From a virus: a stretch of DNA of 26,978 nt. A program made the position numbers and the translations under genes. The stretch spans positions 1-26,978 of IMG/VR virus record IMGVR_UViG_3300042197_002783. One strand, given 5' to 3'. Under the pieces are notes generated by a model. It was not told the DNA's origin, made no database searches, and was given only the letters and a program-made list of their open reading frames with translations. Positions 1 through 7,686 of this stretch are shown here, piece by piece. Positions within the stretch are counted from its first letter, which is position 1. Every line of letters starts with the position of its first letter.

Positions 1-14
1 CAAATTTCATAAGA

Positions 15-35
15 GGGAAGATGGCCAGTCTTCCC
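15..35 (-). terminator. Hairpin after the lysozyme-domain gene, possible terminator
   Basis: A 7-bp perfect stem (GGGAAGA with TCTTCCC) lies just past the stop codon of the lysozyme-domain gene. On the minus strand it is followed by TCTTATG, so the U-tract is poor. It could be a weak terminator or an RNA 3'-end stabiliser. Confidence 0.4.
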
Positions 36-43
36 ATATTTAG

Positions 44-739
44 TTAACTATCAAGTACCATCCTGTTAGCATAACGATAGGCATAATCAGTGCGAGCACC
101 ATGATGGCCCCAACGAATCCATCTTGATGCAAGACCCATATAACTGTCAATGGATCTTCCAGGGGTCTTCATTCCCCTCTCAATCATCTTCCAGTCACTC
201 TCATTCAACATATAGTTGAGTTGAGTATCAAGTGAAGATGCACTACCACCAAGTTTGGCAGCATGATTTCCTAAACCATTATATCTTGAAGAGTCTGTCC
301 ACTGAATTAATCCATAACCACCTGATCTACAAGACTCATATTTAACTCTAGCCCCACCCTCACAGATATTAGGAACAAAATCTGATTCCTGTTTGATGTT
401 ACCCATGATGGTTGCTAGAGCATTCTTATCTTTGATTCCTTGTTTTTGCAAGTAATCTAAAGCATAAGTTTCTGTTTGATTGCACCCTTTACATTTCCAA
501 ACCTTTTCGACCTTTGTTTCTGTTGGTTTGGTGTCTACCTGTTTTTGAAAATCTTGAACTGATAATTCTAAACTTTCTTTTTCAGGAACTGGTGGATCAC
601 TCACTGGCAAGAGTAGTGGTGAGCTAAAAGCAGTTAAGACTGAAAGGAGTGTAATTGTTGAAAATAGCATTAATTTTAATAGAATTCTACATCCGTATAG
701 AAGAGGGGTACACCACATCTCTCGAAGGGCATCTTCCAC
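44..739 (-). CDS. Membrane-anchored lysozyme-domain protein (phage tail lysozyme family)
   Basis: Probable peptidoglycan hydrolase. Residues about 90-185 resemble the phage tail lysozyme family (PF18013 type): GNIKQESDF carries the likely catalytic Glu and GGYGLIQWT is the conserved Gly-rich segment. The N-terminus holds a hydrophobic stretch (about residues 18-46, Leu/Ser/Thr-rich) after Arg and Lys, then a Pro/Glu-rich linker and a CxxC (CKGC, about 83-86). That is a signal or signal-anchor layout, unusual for a tail hub enzyme and closer to an exported or signal-arrest-release endolysin. Start is uncertain: GTG at 739 has AGAG upstream, ATG at 718 keeps the membrane segment, and ATG at 670 has no visible ribosome site. 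It follows a terminator, so it should have its own promoter, but I could not identify one. Fold call fairly sure; role inferred. Confidence 0.72.
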   Translation of the reverse strand: MEDALREMWCTPLLYGCRILLKLMLFSTITLLSVLTAFSSPLLLPVSDPPVPEKESLELSVQDFQKQVDTKPTETKVEKVWKCKGCNQTETYALDYLQKQGIKDKNALATIMGNIKQESDFVPNICEGGARVKYESCRSGGYGLIQWTDSSRYNGLGNHAAKLGGSASSLDTQLNYMLNESDWKMIERGMKTPGRSIDSYMGLASRWIRWGHHGARTDYAYRYANRMVLDS

Positions 740-770
740 GGCTCTAGGTTGTCACGTCAAAATCTCATAA

Positions 771-799
771 TAAAAAAGCAATCTTATTAAGGATTGCTT
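771..799 (-). terminator. Rho-independent terminator after the small ORF at 829-1026
   Basis: Minus-strand hairpin with an 8-bp stem (AAGCAATC with GATTGCTT), 8-nt loop, then TTTTTTATT. It separates the nuclease and small-ORF transcript from the lysozyme-domain gene. Confidence 0.8.
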
Positions 800-828
800 A
801 AACATTATATAAAATTATTTAGGATTTG

Positions 829-1026
829 TCAAGAATCATCTAAAATGGATTCCAAGTAATCTAAAGACAGTACTTCAATGTCATTTTTTTTAACAACCCA
901 GTCTCTAATTTCATTGTATAATGCTTGAGCATCTTTAGATCTTCCTTCTGCACAAAGTATATGCATTCTGTCTATTGTACTATCAACTTCTTTTTTACAA
1001 AAATTTTGCATTTCAATTGAATTCAT
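829..1026 (-). CDS. Small hypothetical protein, 65 aa
   Basis: Not recognised. The protein is mostly predicted helix, acidic at its end (terminal LDDS), with two Cys and a central EGRSKDAQALYNEIRDW segment that looks like a small helical-hairpin domain. I chose the ATG at 1026 over the longer reading to 1101 because the longer reading overlaps the upstream nuclease far more. From 1026 the overlap is only 14 nt, as expected of translationally coupled genes. The gene is followed at once by the terminator at 771-799, so it is the last gene of its transcript. Whether it works with the nuclease upstream cannot be told. Confidence 0.55.
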   Translation of the reverse strand: MNSIEMQNFCKKEVDSTIDRMHILCAEGRSKDAQALYNEIRDWVVKKNDIEVLSLDYLESILDDS

Positions 1027-1444
1027 AATAATCTTTTCTGAAATATCTTCCAAGAATATTTGAATTATAATACTTTGGAGTATTTGTGTCAAGAGATTCA
1101 ATCAAAACATTATTTAAAAATAACTGTTTAGTTTCTTCATAATTAGTTTTCCCTACTGTCTTATGAAGACTTACAATCTTTCGTTCAAACTTATCTTTTC
1201 CAAATATCTTTATATCTTCTTTGAGTTCTGGACAGCTTCCATAATAATTTTTCCAATCACTTTCCTTTTTACTTTTTCTTTTCTTTCCTTTATCCTTTGT
1301 AAAAGACCAAAAGTACTTTCTTCCAATATAACACCGAGTATTACAAGTGTTTCGTATATGATATACAAACCCATACCAATCTTGGATGTCATTTGTCTCA
1401 AAAGGTTCTTCATTATATAACCAAGGGTTTGAGTAAGTTGCCAA
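1013..1444 (-). CDS. GIY-YIG-type nuclease, Seg-like homing endonuclease candidate
   Basis: Likely a small DNA nuclease of the kind that spreads between T4-like phages. The GIY-YIG signature is present as GFVY (residues 25-28) and CYIGRK (38-43), followed by a basic stretch (residues 50-62) and SDWKNYYGS, an arrangement recurrent in phage Seg-like proteins; NYEE (about 101-104) may supply the acidic residue. Length 143 aa fits a lone catalytic domain without a clear separate DNA-binding domain. No in-frame ATG precedes the domain. The only usable start is TTG at 1444, with a weak AGAG ribosome site buried in a hairpin (1450-1475). It sits between a late gene and a small ORF, an intergenic position typical of free-standing homing endonucleases. 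Family call fairly sure; homing activity inferred. Confidence 0.72.
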   Translation of the reverse strand: MATYSNPWLYNEEPFETNDIQDWYGFVYHIRNTCNTRCYIGRKYFWSFTKDKGKKRKSKKESDWKNYYGSCPELKEDIKIFGKDKFERKIVSLHKTVGKTNYEETKQLFLNNVLIESLDTNTPKYYNSNILGRYFRKDYYEFN

Positions 1445-1449
1445 GAGGT

Positions 1450-1475
1450 CTCTAGAATACTTAAAGTATTTAGAG
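1450..1475 (-). promoter_or_regulatory. Hairpin covering the ribosome site of the GIY-YIG gene
   Basis: On the minus strand, CTCTA-AATAC pairs with GTATT-TAGAG around the loop TTTAA, with one bulged C. The AGAG that would serve as ribosome site lies in the 3' arm, ending 5 nt before the TTG start. In T4, hairpins hide the ribosome sites of homing endonuclease genes such as I-TevI in long transcripts; the same function is an inference here. Confidence 0.45.
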
Positions 1476-1538
1476 TTACAATTTATCCTTCAAACCCAAC
1501 AGAGTGATTCTAATGTCCTTTGGTTATCTTGTCAATTA

Positions 1539-2609
1539 TTATTTTTTCTTACCTTTCATATAATCCAAGTAATATTGTACATGTGGTGTATCTTTTTGAT
1601 CTCCTGCCTTGATTGCTGCTGCTGCAGGACCACCTTTATTGCCAAGCATAGCATCAGCAGTAGCAGCAGAATACTCCCTCTTCATGCCCCCCTTCTGCCC
1701 TCTATGTGGAGGTAATCCAGCTTCTTTTGCTTGTGCTTCTAATCTTTTTCTCAATGTAGTACTGCCAGGTGGTTTTTCACCTTTCTTGTGAGTATATCTT
1801 GCTTGATTTAACATATCTCCTGAGTTTGCAACTCCTCCCAGTTTATCAATAGCTTTTTTACTAACTGTTTTCCATTCTTCTTCTACACCATATCTGCGAT
1901 CAGATTTTCCTGTATTCATAGAATCTTTTGCTTTTTTAGTAGCAGTTGCATACATGACTTCCTTCCACTTATCTCCATATCTTTTTTTGAAGTCAGATGC
2001 AGACTTCTTCATTCCAGTAACAATTCTTTCCTTTTCTTTTGTTTCTGTAGAATCCAATGCCTCATTTACATGATCTGCTGCTTTATATGCAGGATTTCCT
2101 TTTTTATATTTTTGCCATGCTAAAGTATTTGCTTTTCTATCAGCAGCAGTAACTGTCATTCTAGAATCTTTTTTTTCTGCAGATTTACGCTTAGCATAAT
2201 CCATATAAGACTCTTCTGTCTGAACCTCTTCAAAGTGCTTTCTAGCTGCTTTGACCATATCAGCATGTGCTTTGGTCTTCTTCATTCCCTCAATTGCTTT
2301 TTCATTATTCTTCTGACGCTTCTTCATGTCAGTCTCAAGATATGAATCGTCTTTTGCTTCATCTACAAGACCACCATCAATTTCATAGGAATCTGCCATT
2401 CCATGAATGTGCTTACCCTTAGATTTTTTATTTTCTCTTTCTGCAGATTTTCCTTCTGAATCAGCATACTTCTTAGCAACCTTAGGATCCATTCTGCTTG
2501 CTTTTTTATCAGCAATCTCTGCCCTTCTCAATGCTCTTTCTTCTGGATCTAATGCTTCATCAAATTGAAATTGATATACTTTTTGATATGCTTCTAGTAA
2601 ATTCTTCAT
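1539..2609 (-). CDS. Late Lys/Ala-rich protein, candidate internal head or virion protein
   Basis: Function unknown. The 356-aa protein is very rich in Lys, Ala, Glu and Asp, with no hydrophobic core segment or recognised catalytic motif. It resembles the highly charged virion-associated proteins of T4-like cyanophages, including the segment TVTAADRKANTLAWQKYKKG (about residues 152-171). The N-terminus reads MKNLLEAYQKVY; LLE followed by A fits the (L/I)xE rule for T4 prohead protease gp21, so the segment could be a cleaved capsid-targeting tag. An exact TATAAATA late promoter lies 21 nt upstream, giving a leader of about 14 nt with an AGAAG ribosome site. The gene stands alone behind the nrdB terminator. 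The late timing is well supported; the head location is inferred. Confidence 0.75.
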   Translation of the reverse strand: MKNLLEAYQKVYQFQFDEALDPEERALRRAEIADKKASRMDPKVAKKYADSEGKSAERENKKSKGKHIHGMADSYEIDGGLVDEAKDDSYLETDMKKRQKNNEKAIEGMKKTKAHADMVKAARKHFEEVQTEESYMDYAKRKSAEKKDSRMTVTAADRKANTLAWQKYKKGNPAYKAADHVNEALDSTETKEKERIVTGMKKSASDFKKRYGDKWKEVMYATATKKAKDSMNTGKSDRRYGVEEEWKTVSKKAIDKLGGVANSGDMLNQARYTHKKGEKPPGSTTLRKRLEAQAKEAGLPPHRGQKGGMKREYSAATADAMLGNKGGPAAAAIKAGDQKDTPHVQYYLDYMKGKKK

Positions 2610-2629
2610 GAATCAAAACTTCTTTCAAT

Positions 2630-2637
2630 TATTTATA
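2630..2637 (-). promoter_or_regulatory. T4-type late promoter for the Lys-rich protein gene
   Basis: Minus strand reads TATAAATAAT, the exact T4 late -10 element recognised by the gp55 sigma factor. Expected start of RNA lies about 14 nt before the ATG at 2609. The promoter begins directly at the end of the T-tract of the nrdB terminator. Confidence 0.75.
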
Positions 2638-2662
2638 AAAAAAGAGGGGCATGTGCCCCTCT
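2637..2662 (-). terminator. Strong terminator after nrdB
   Basis: An 8-bp stem (AGAGGGGC with GCCCCTCT), 4-nt loop, then seven T residues on the minus strand. The T-tract runs straight into the late promoter TATAAATA, so one element ends nrdB transcription and the next starts the late gene. Confidence 0.88.
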
Positions 2663-2667
2663 CAATC

Positions 2668-3810
2668 TTATAACTTAAATCCAGTAAAACTATCGGTTTT
2701 CATATCTTGTTTAATTCCACCAACCAAATAACTTGAAATCTCAGTTTCTTGTGGAGCAACTTGTACTGATTTAGAATTAATCCAATGTTCAGTCCAAGGA
2801 AGTGGATTGTTCTTTGATGCAACATCATATTCGGGTTTTAATCCAACTGCTTTCATTCTACGATTTGCAATCCACTCAACATATTTTTGAAGAAGTTTAT
2901 CATTAAGACCAATCATAGACCCATCTTTGAACAGATAATCTGCCCACTTCTTTTCTTCATTTACACAAGTTTTAAATGCTTGTCTTACCCATTCTTGTTC
3001 CTCCTTAGCAATCTTCTGCATCTCTGGATCATCTCCTTCATTCCATTTGTTGAGGATGTTTTGAGTGATGACAAGATGCTGATTTTCGTCTCTTGCGATA
3101 AGAGAGATAATTTTGGCAGATCCCTCCATGAGTTTAAGTTCCCCAAATGCAAAAGAACACGCAAACGAGACATAAAATCTAATCCCCTCTAAAATGTTTA
3201 CATTAGCAACTGCACGATATAGTTTTCGTTTTAATTCAATTCTTGCATCAGTTCCATAAGGAACACCTTCATTTGCAAACTCCCAATCATTAGAAGTTCC
3301 ATAAGAATGTGCAGAATTAATAAAGTCATCATAAGCACCAGTAACTGATGATGCTCTTTCTAATATCTTTTCATTATTTAGAATAGTATCAAAAACTTCT
3401 GATGGATCTGAATAAACATTCTTAATAATATAGGTATATGATCTAGAGTGTATCATTTCCATAAATTCCCATACTGTCATACAAGCTTCCAATTCTGGAA
3501 GTGAGCAGTAAGGTGTAAATGCCATTCCAGGTCCACGACCCTGAATAGAATCTAACATAATTTGATACTTCAAGTTAGAAGTAAAAATATGTTTCTGTTC
3601 TGGTCTTAATGTTTGATAATCTCCACGATCTTTTTGTAACGAGATTTCTTCTGGTCTCCAAAAGAAACCAAGTTGTTGTTGAGTTAACTTATCAAAAATT
3701 GGATACTTATAAGAATCGTATCTTTGAATTCCCAGAGGTTTTCCAAAAAACATTGGTTGCTTTTTGAAATCAACGTCATTAGTGTTAAAGACGGTTATTC
3801 CTTCAAGCAT
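2668..3810 (-). CDS. nrdB: Ribonucleotide reductase small subunit (class Ia, beta)
   Basis: Holds the diiron-tyrosyl radical that NrdA uses to make deoxynucleotides. Counted from ATG 3810 (380 aa), the expected ligands and radical are all present: D87 (LDSIQGR), E118 and H121 (EMIH), radical Y125 (SRSY), E208 (LEGIRF), E242 and H245 (ARDENQH). The numbering runs 3-4 residues above E. coli NrdB (D84, E115, H118, Y122), which supports the ATG at 3810. A GTG at 3852 would add 14 residues; it has an AGGAG-like site 9 nt upstream but lies inside nrdA, where the same bases encode Gly-Glu-Glu. The C-terminal tail needed to bind NrdA is present. Third gene of the primase-nrdA-nrdB run, ending at a strong terminator. 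Confidence 0.96.
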   Translation of the reverse strand: MLEGITVFNTNDVDFKKQPMFFGKPLGIQRYDSYKYPIFDKLTQQQLGFFWRPEEISLQKDRGDYQTLRPEQKHIFTSNLKYQIMLDSIQGRGPGMAFTPYCSLPELEACMTVWEFMEMIHSRSYTYIIKNVYSDPSEVFDTILNNEKILERASSVTGAYDDFINSAHSYGTSNDWEFANEGVPYGTDARIELKRKLYRAVANVNILEGIRFYVSFACSFAFGELKLMEGSAKIISLIARDENQHLVITQNILNKWNEGDDPEMQKIAKEEQEWVRQAFKTCVNEEKKWADYLFKDGSMIGLNDKLLQKYVEWIANRRMKAVGLKPEYDVASKNNPLPWTEHWINSKSVQVAPQETEISSYLVGGIKQDMKTDSFTGFKL

Positions 3811-3832
3811 TTTTGGTGTTTGCGAGTGAACT

Positions 3833-6133
3833 CTAAATTTTGCAACTTTCACAATCTTCTTCTCCTGAACTTAAAATTTCATTTATCATGTCACTAATAT
3901 TATTTACCTTTTCGTCTTTTGCATCATCAGTCTTTCCATCATAAGTGTTTTGATAATAAGAGGTCTTCCATCCCAATTTATATGTAGTCAGGAAATCATT
4001 TGCCATTACCGAAACTGGGACTTCATTGTCTGGATAATTCTCTGGGTTATAAGACCAATTCCCAGAAATTGCCTGATCAAAGAACTTTTGCATAACTGCA
4101 ACAATATTGATATACCCAGTATTGGATTTCATATCCCAAAGCAATGTATAATTATTTTTCAAAGTTGCATATTGTGGAACAATCTGTTTGAGTGGTCCCT
4201 TTTTAGATTGCTTCACAGACAAATATCCACGAGGAGGTTCAATTCCATTAGTTGCATTTGAAACTACAGAACTGCTCTCAGATGGCATTTGTGCAGATAA
4301 AGTAGAGTGTCTTAATCCATATTGCATGATCAACTTACGAAGTTTTTCCCAATCATGTTGATATGGAATAGATGAAATTTCATCTACATCTTTTTTATAA
4401 GTATCTATAGGTAAAATTCCATCAGCGTATTTGGTATTTGCAAATAGAGAACAGGCACCTTTTTCTTGAGCAATCTTATTTGATGCCTTGAGAAGAAAAT
4501 ATTGAAAGGATTCTGAAAGTCCATGAACTGCATCACATGCTTCCTGAGAATCATATTTGAACCCCAGTTTGGCAAGATAGTGTGCCAAACCAATATAACC
4601 TACTCCAAGAGATCTACGTGCCTTTGTAGAACGTTCTGCAGCAACCACAGGATAATCTTGATAGTCTATCAGTTCTTCAAGACTTCTCACAGACAACTCA
4701 CAGAGTTCTTCAAATTCTTCATCAGATTTTACTTTACCTACATTAACAGCAGAAAGAATGCAAAGTGCAATTTCTCCACTTTGGTCATCAATATGTTGAA
4801 CTGGTTTTGTTGGAAGAGTAATTTCTTGACAAAGATTACTCATCTCAATCTTATCGATAAAAGAACTGTGAGTATTACAGTGATCTATATTCATAATATA
4901 GATTCTTCCTGTTTCTGCTCTTTCTTTGAGAAGATTGAGAATAAGTTCCTGTGCCTTAACGGTTTTCTTTGGAATAGCTGGATTTTTCTCAAATTCAAGG
5001 TAGAGACAGTCAAACTCAACTGTTCCGAAAGAATCATATAATCCAGGTACATCATGTGGGGAGAAAAGCGTGATCTCACCATCCTGAATAAATCTTTCAT
5101 AAAATATTTTACTAATCTGAATTGAATAATCTAACTTACGAACACGATTGTCTTCTGTTCCTTTGTTGTTCTTGAGAACAATAATATCCTCTATTTCTTT
5201 GTGCCAGATTGGAAAGTGGACAGTAGCACTTCCACCACGAATCCCATTCTGTGTACAACACCTAACAGTTGCTTCAAACTTTTTGAGGAATGGGATAACA
5301 CCTGTATGAGAAACTTCTCCCCCTCTGATCTTACTGTTGATTCCACGAATTCTGCCTGCATTAATACCGATTCCTGCACGTTGAGCAACATAACGCATAA
5401 TAGCCAGGTCACTGCTACCGATGCTATCGAGGGTGTCATCAACATCAACAAGAACACAGCTAGCAAACTGTTTAAGGGGTGTTCTGACACCTGCCATGAC
5501 TGGCGTTGGGATGTTGATTTTGTGCTTTGAGATTGCATCATAGTATTTCTTTATGTATGAAATTCTAGTCTCTTTAGGATACTGAGCAAAAATTGTTGCA
5601 GCAATCATCATGTACATAAATTGAGGAGGTTCATAAACTTGCCCAGAACTCCTATCCTGCACAAGATATTTATCAACCACTTGCCTTAGTCCAGCATAGG
5701 TAAACAAATAATCACGACCATGATTAATATAACTATCTAATTTATTAAGTTCATCTTCGCTATAATTAATCAATATACTTGGATCATAAACTCCCAAATT
5801 TACACAATTTTTAATGTGTTCTAAAAATAAGGGAGGGTCTTGAGATCTACCATACAAAGACTTTCTTATAGTAAATAAAAGAAGTCTTGCTGCTACAAAT
5901 TGATAATTAGGATTATCAAGATCAATAAGATCAGAGGCAGACTTAATAAGAATTTCTTGAATCTCTGCTGTAGTAATACCACTATAAAATTGAATTCCAG
6001 ATTGCATTTCTACCTGTGAAGCAGAAACACCAGAAAGATCCTTACAAGATTCTTCTACCATTAAATGTAGTTTATTTAAATCTAACTCTTCAATAGACCC
6101 ATTTCTTTTAACTACTGTTGTTTCTTTACTCAT
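3833..6133 (-). CDS. nrdA: Ribonucleotide reductase large subunit (class Ia, alpha)
   Basis: Reduces ribonucleoside diphosphates to deoxy forms together with NrdB, feeding phage DNA synthesis. From ATG 6133 (766 aa) the key residues are visible: C226 (FASCVLV) and C458 (IALCIL) as the redox pair, N433, C435 and E437 in NLCQE at the active site, the YYQNT pair for radical transfer, and a C-terminal CESC that re-reduces the active site. An N-terminal ATP-cone (VVKRNGSIEELDL onward) is retained, so dATP control may still operate. A TTG at 6145 would add MEKS, but GGAAAAGAG precedes the ATG and the start overlaps the primase stop as ATGA. The spacing suggests co-translation with gp61. Confidence 0.97.
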   Translation of the reverse strand: MSKETTVVKRNGSIEELDLNKLHLMVEESCKDLSGVSASQVEMQSGIQFYSGITTAEIQEILIKSASDLIDLDNPNYQFVAARLLLFTIRKSLYGRSQDPPLFLEHIKNCVNLGVYDPSILINYSEDELNKLDSYINHGRDYLFTYAGLRQVVDKYLVQDRSSGQVYEPPQFMYMMIAATIFAQYPKETRISYIKKYYDAISKHKINIPTPVMAGVRTPLKQFASCVLVDVDDTLDSIGSSDLAIMRYVAQRAGIGINAGRIRGINSKIRGGEVSHTGVIPFLKKFEATVRCCTQNGIRGGSATVHFPIWHKEIEDIIVLKNNKGTEDNRVRKLDYSIQISKIFYERFIQDGEITLFSPHDVPGLYDSFGTVEFDCLYLEFEKNPAIPKKTVKAQELILNLLKERAETGRIYIMNIDHCNTHSSFIDKIEMSNLCQEITLPTKPVQHIDDQSGEIALCILSAVNVGKVKSDEEFEELCELSVRSLEELIDYQDYPVVAAERSTKARRSLGVGYIGLAHYLAKLGFKYDSQEACDAVHGLSESFQYFLLKASNKIAQEKGACSLFANTKYADGILPIDTYKKDVDEISSIPYQHDWEKLRKLIMQYGLRHSTLSAQMPSESSSVVSNATNGIEPPRGYLSVKQSKKGPLKQIVPQYATLKNNYTLLWDMKSNTGYINIVAVMQKFFDQAISGNWSYNPENYPDNEVPVSVMANDFLTTYKLGWKTSYYQNTYDGKTDDAKDEKVNNISDMINEILSSGEEDCESCKI

Positions 6134-7143
6134 ACTCTTTTCCAACTAATAAGTTTTGTTTTTGCTTCTAAACCAGAATAAGTATTAGATTCTAACACGC
6201 AATTCACATCATGTCCAGACAATACCATATCATTAATATCCTTTTCTTTTAGATCTTGAGGCCAAATAACCACAGGAAAATGTGACCCAATAGCACTTTC
6301 TATTCTTTCTACTATTTGTTTGTTTCTCTTTTCATTATCATAAACCATAACAAAGTCTACATCATAATTAGATAGAAAAAACATTTTATCAAGGTCTGCT
6401 CCAACCATTGCAATAGCGTTTTCTACAAACATACTATCAAATGGTCCTTCCACAACATAGACTTTTTTATCCCAATCAATTCTATCTAATCCATAAATTT
6501 TAGGATTAGTTTCATCTAAAATAATAGTAATGTATTTTACTTTAGAGTTTTTATCCAGACTACGACCTTGAAATCCAAAAAAAATTCCTTTATTGATAAG
6601 TGGAATTATAATTCTAGATTCTTCATATTCAGTTGAATTAAATGTATGTTTTTGTTGATTGGTCCATTCTTTAAATTTTTCACAGTAATACAACTCACTA
6701 AGAAACTTTTTTGGAATTTTCCTACCTTCAACATATTTTCTTGCTGGATGTTCTATATTTAGTTCTGCTAAAGTTGGCAGGTCTATATTAACTTTTTCAA
6801 GTTTTTTGCAAAACTTTGGTTCCTGAAAATTGAAGTCTGGATTAGCAGTATTAGATCCTTTACCAGTTAAACCTTCTTTATATCTTTCCATTACATATTG
6901 ATCATAAAGAGTAGTATCAAAGTCCTTTAAGAAGTGAGTGAAAGACTTTGATACTCCACAATTATGACATTTAAAGTTATGATCGTTTTTATATCTGTAA
7001 ATATATCCTCTTGCTTTATTCTTATGCTTTTCTGAATCTCCACAATAAGGACATCTGAAGTTATACAATCCTGTCTTTTTTTGAGAAAACTTCTGCAACC
7101 TGGAAGAAACTAATCCAATATATTTGGAATCAATAAAACTCAT
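6130..7143 (-). CDS. 61: DNA primase, T4 gp61 type
   Basis: Makes the RNA primers for lagging-strand synthesis, working with helicase gp41. An N-terminal zinc finger uses C31, C34, C59 and C62 (CPYC and CHNC). A TOPRIM domain follows in the second half: Glu in VVEGPFDS (about 232), then VYDNE (about 268-271) and KDINDMV near the end. Length 337 aa is close to T4 gp61 (342 aa). The start at 7143 has no clear ribosome site; the gene lies 15 nt after the membrane coiled-coil gene and couples into nrdA by an ATGA overlap. Unlike T4, primase is separated from gp41 by about 8 kb of mainly late genes. Confidence 0.95.
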   Translation of the reverse strand: MSFIDSKYIGLVSSRLQKFSQKKTGLYNFRCPYCGDSEKHKNKARGYIYRYKNDHNFKCHNCGVSKSFTHFLKDFDTTLYDQYVMERYKEGLTGKGSNTANPDFNFQEPKFCKKLEKVNIDLPTLAELNIEHPARKYVEGRKIPKKFLSELYYCEKFKEWTNQQKHTFNSTEYEESRIIIPLINKGIFFGFQGRSLDKNSKVKYITIILDETNPKIYGLDRIDWDKKVYVVEGPFDSMFVENAIAMVGADLDKMFFLSNYDVDFVMVYDNEKRNKQIVERIESAIGSHFPVVIWPQDLKEKDINDMVLSGHDVNCVLESNTYSGLEAKTKLISWKRV

Positions 7144-7158
7144 TACAAAAGAAAGATT

Positions 7159-7515
7159 CTACTTTACTCTTTCTATAGTAGTAGACTCAATGTTTTCTGT
7201 CAACATACTTGGACCAAATGCATTGATAATTCCTACTAATGCAATAATTACGGCAAGAACACCACCAGCTTGCCATCTAAATTTATATAAACTGTCTATC
7301 TTTAATTCAATACCATTAACCTTTTTAGTAATTTCATCATCTACTTTTGCTTGCACATTTATTTTTTCTTCATGAATGGCAAGCATTTTACAAATATTTT
7401 GATTAGTTTCACTTAAGGTTTCTATTGCGGTATCAACTTTGTCCATGATTTGTTCATGTGACTTGAATTTTTCTTGTAGTACTGCTAGTTGTATCCTACT
7501 TTCTTGACCGAACAT
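7159..7515 (-). CDS. Coiled-coil protein with a C-terminal membrane segment, XhlA-like
   Basis: The 118-aa protein begins with a heptad-rich helical region (about residues 5-80) and has one membrane segment near the C-terminus (about 83-101, AGGVLAVIIALVGIINAFG), leaving a short tail. This is the layout of XhlA-type haemolysin and holin-accessory proteins of other phages, but I claim only similar architecture. Start ATG 7515 has a good AGGAA ribosome site. The gene overlaps the preceding small gene by 20 nt and is followed 15 nt later by the primase, so it may be co-expressed with replication genes, an odd place for a lysis factor. Alternative: a membrane anchor for replication or nucleotide enzymes. 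Confidence 0.7.
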   Translation of the reverse strand: MFGQESRIQLAVLQEKFKSHEQIMDKVDTAIETLSETNQNICKMLAIHEEKINVQAKVDDEITKKVNGIELKIDSLYKFRWQAGGVLAVIIALVGIINAFGPSMLTENIESTTIERVK

Positions 7516-7684
7516 TGTTTTTTCCTTTTATAAGGTCTCTAAAGAAGTAAGGAATTTTTTTAAATTTTTTCAATCTCAAGTCTACAGGTGGTTCATCTGG
7601 AGGCAATCCTGCAAATCCACCTCCACCCACTGTCATGTTTTCTCTAATATTATTTATTATTTTGTTTAGTTTTAGATCTTTCAT
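7496..7684 (-). CDS. Small hypothetical protein with Gly-rich and Pro-rich centre, 62 aa
   Basis: Not recognised. From ATG 7684 the protein has a Lys/Asn-rich helical start, a central TVGGGGFAGLPPDEPPVDLR segment and a strongly basic tail. Similar Gly-rich plus PPDxPPV segments occur near the ends of T4-like cyanophage proteins in my recollection, but I cannot assign a function. A TTG at 7714 would give ten more residues inside the preceding gene; I prefer the ATG because it follows that gene's stop by two bases. It overlaps the membrane coiled-coil gene by 20 nt. Translation is probably by coupling, since no clear ribosome site is visible. Confidence 0.55.
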   Translation of the reverse strand: MKDLKLNKIINNIRENMTVGGGGFAGLPPDEPPVDLRLKKFKKIPYFFRDLIKGKNNVRSRK

Positions 7685-7686
7685 AT

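Noticed and set aside
1445-1538. Possible tRNA in the gap before the GIY-YIG gene (GGGTTTGAAGG looked like a T-arm)
   Set aside because: No matching acceptor stem, anticodon arm or D-arm could be drawn; the gap is explained by a hairpin and the nuclease leader.
3811-3852. GTG start at 3852 for nrdB
   Set aside because: It has a plausible AGGAG upstream, but alignment of the radical Tyr and iron ligands with E. coli NrdB numbering favours ATG 3810; kept as an alternative.
4523-5041. 172-codon open frame on the plus strand inside nrdA
   Set aside because: Antisense shadow of a conserved gene; its translation has no recognisable motif and a Phe/Ile/Cys-rich antisense composition. Other plus-strand frames over gp43, gp41 and gp44 were dropped for the same reason.
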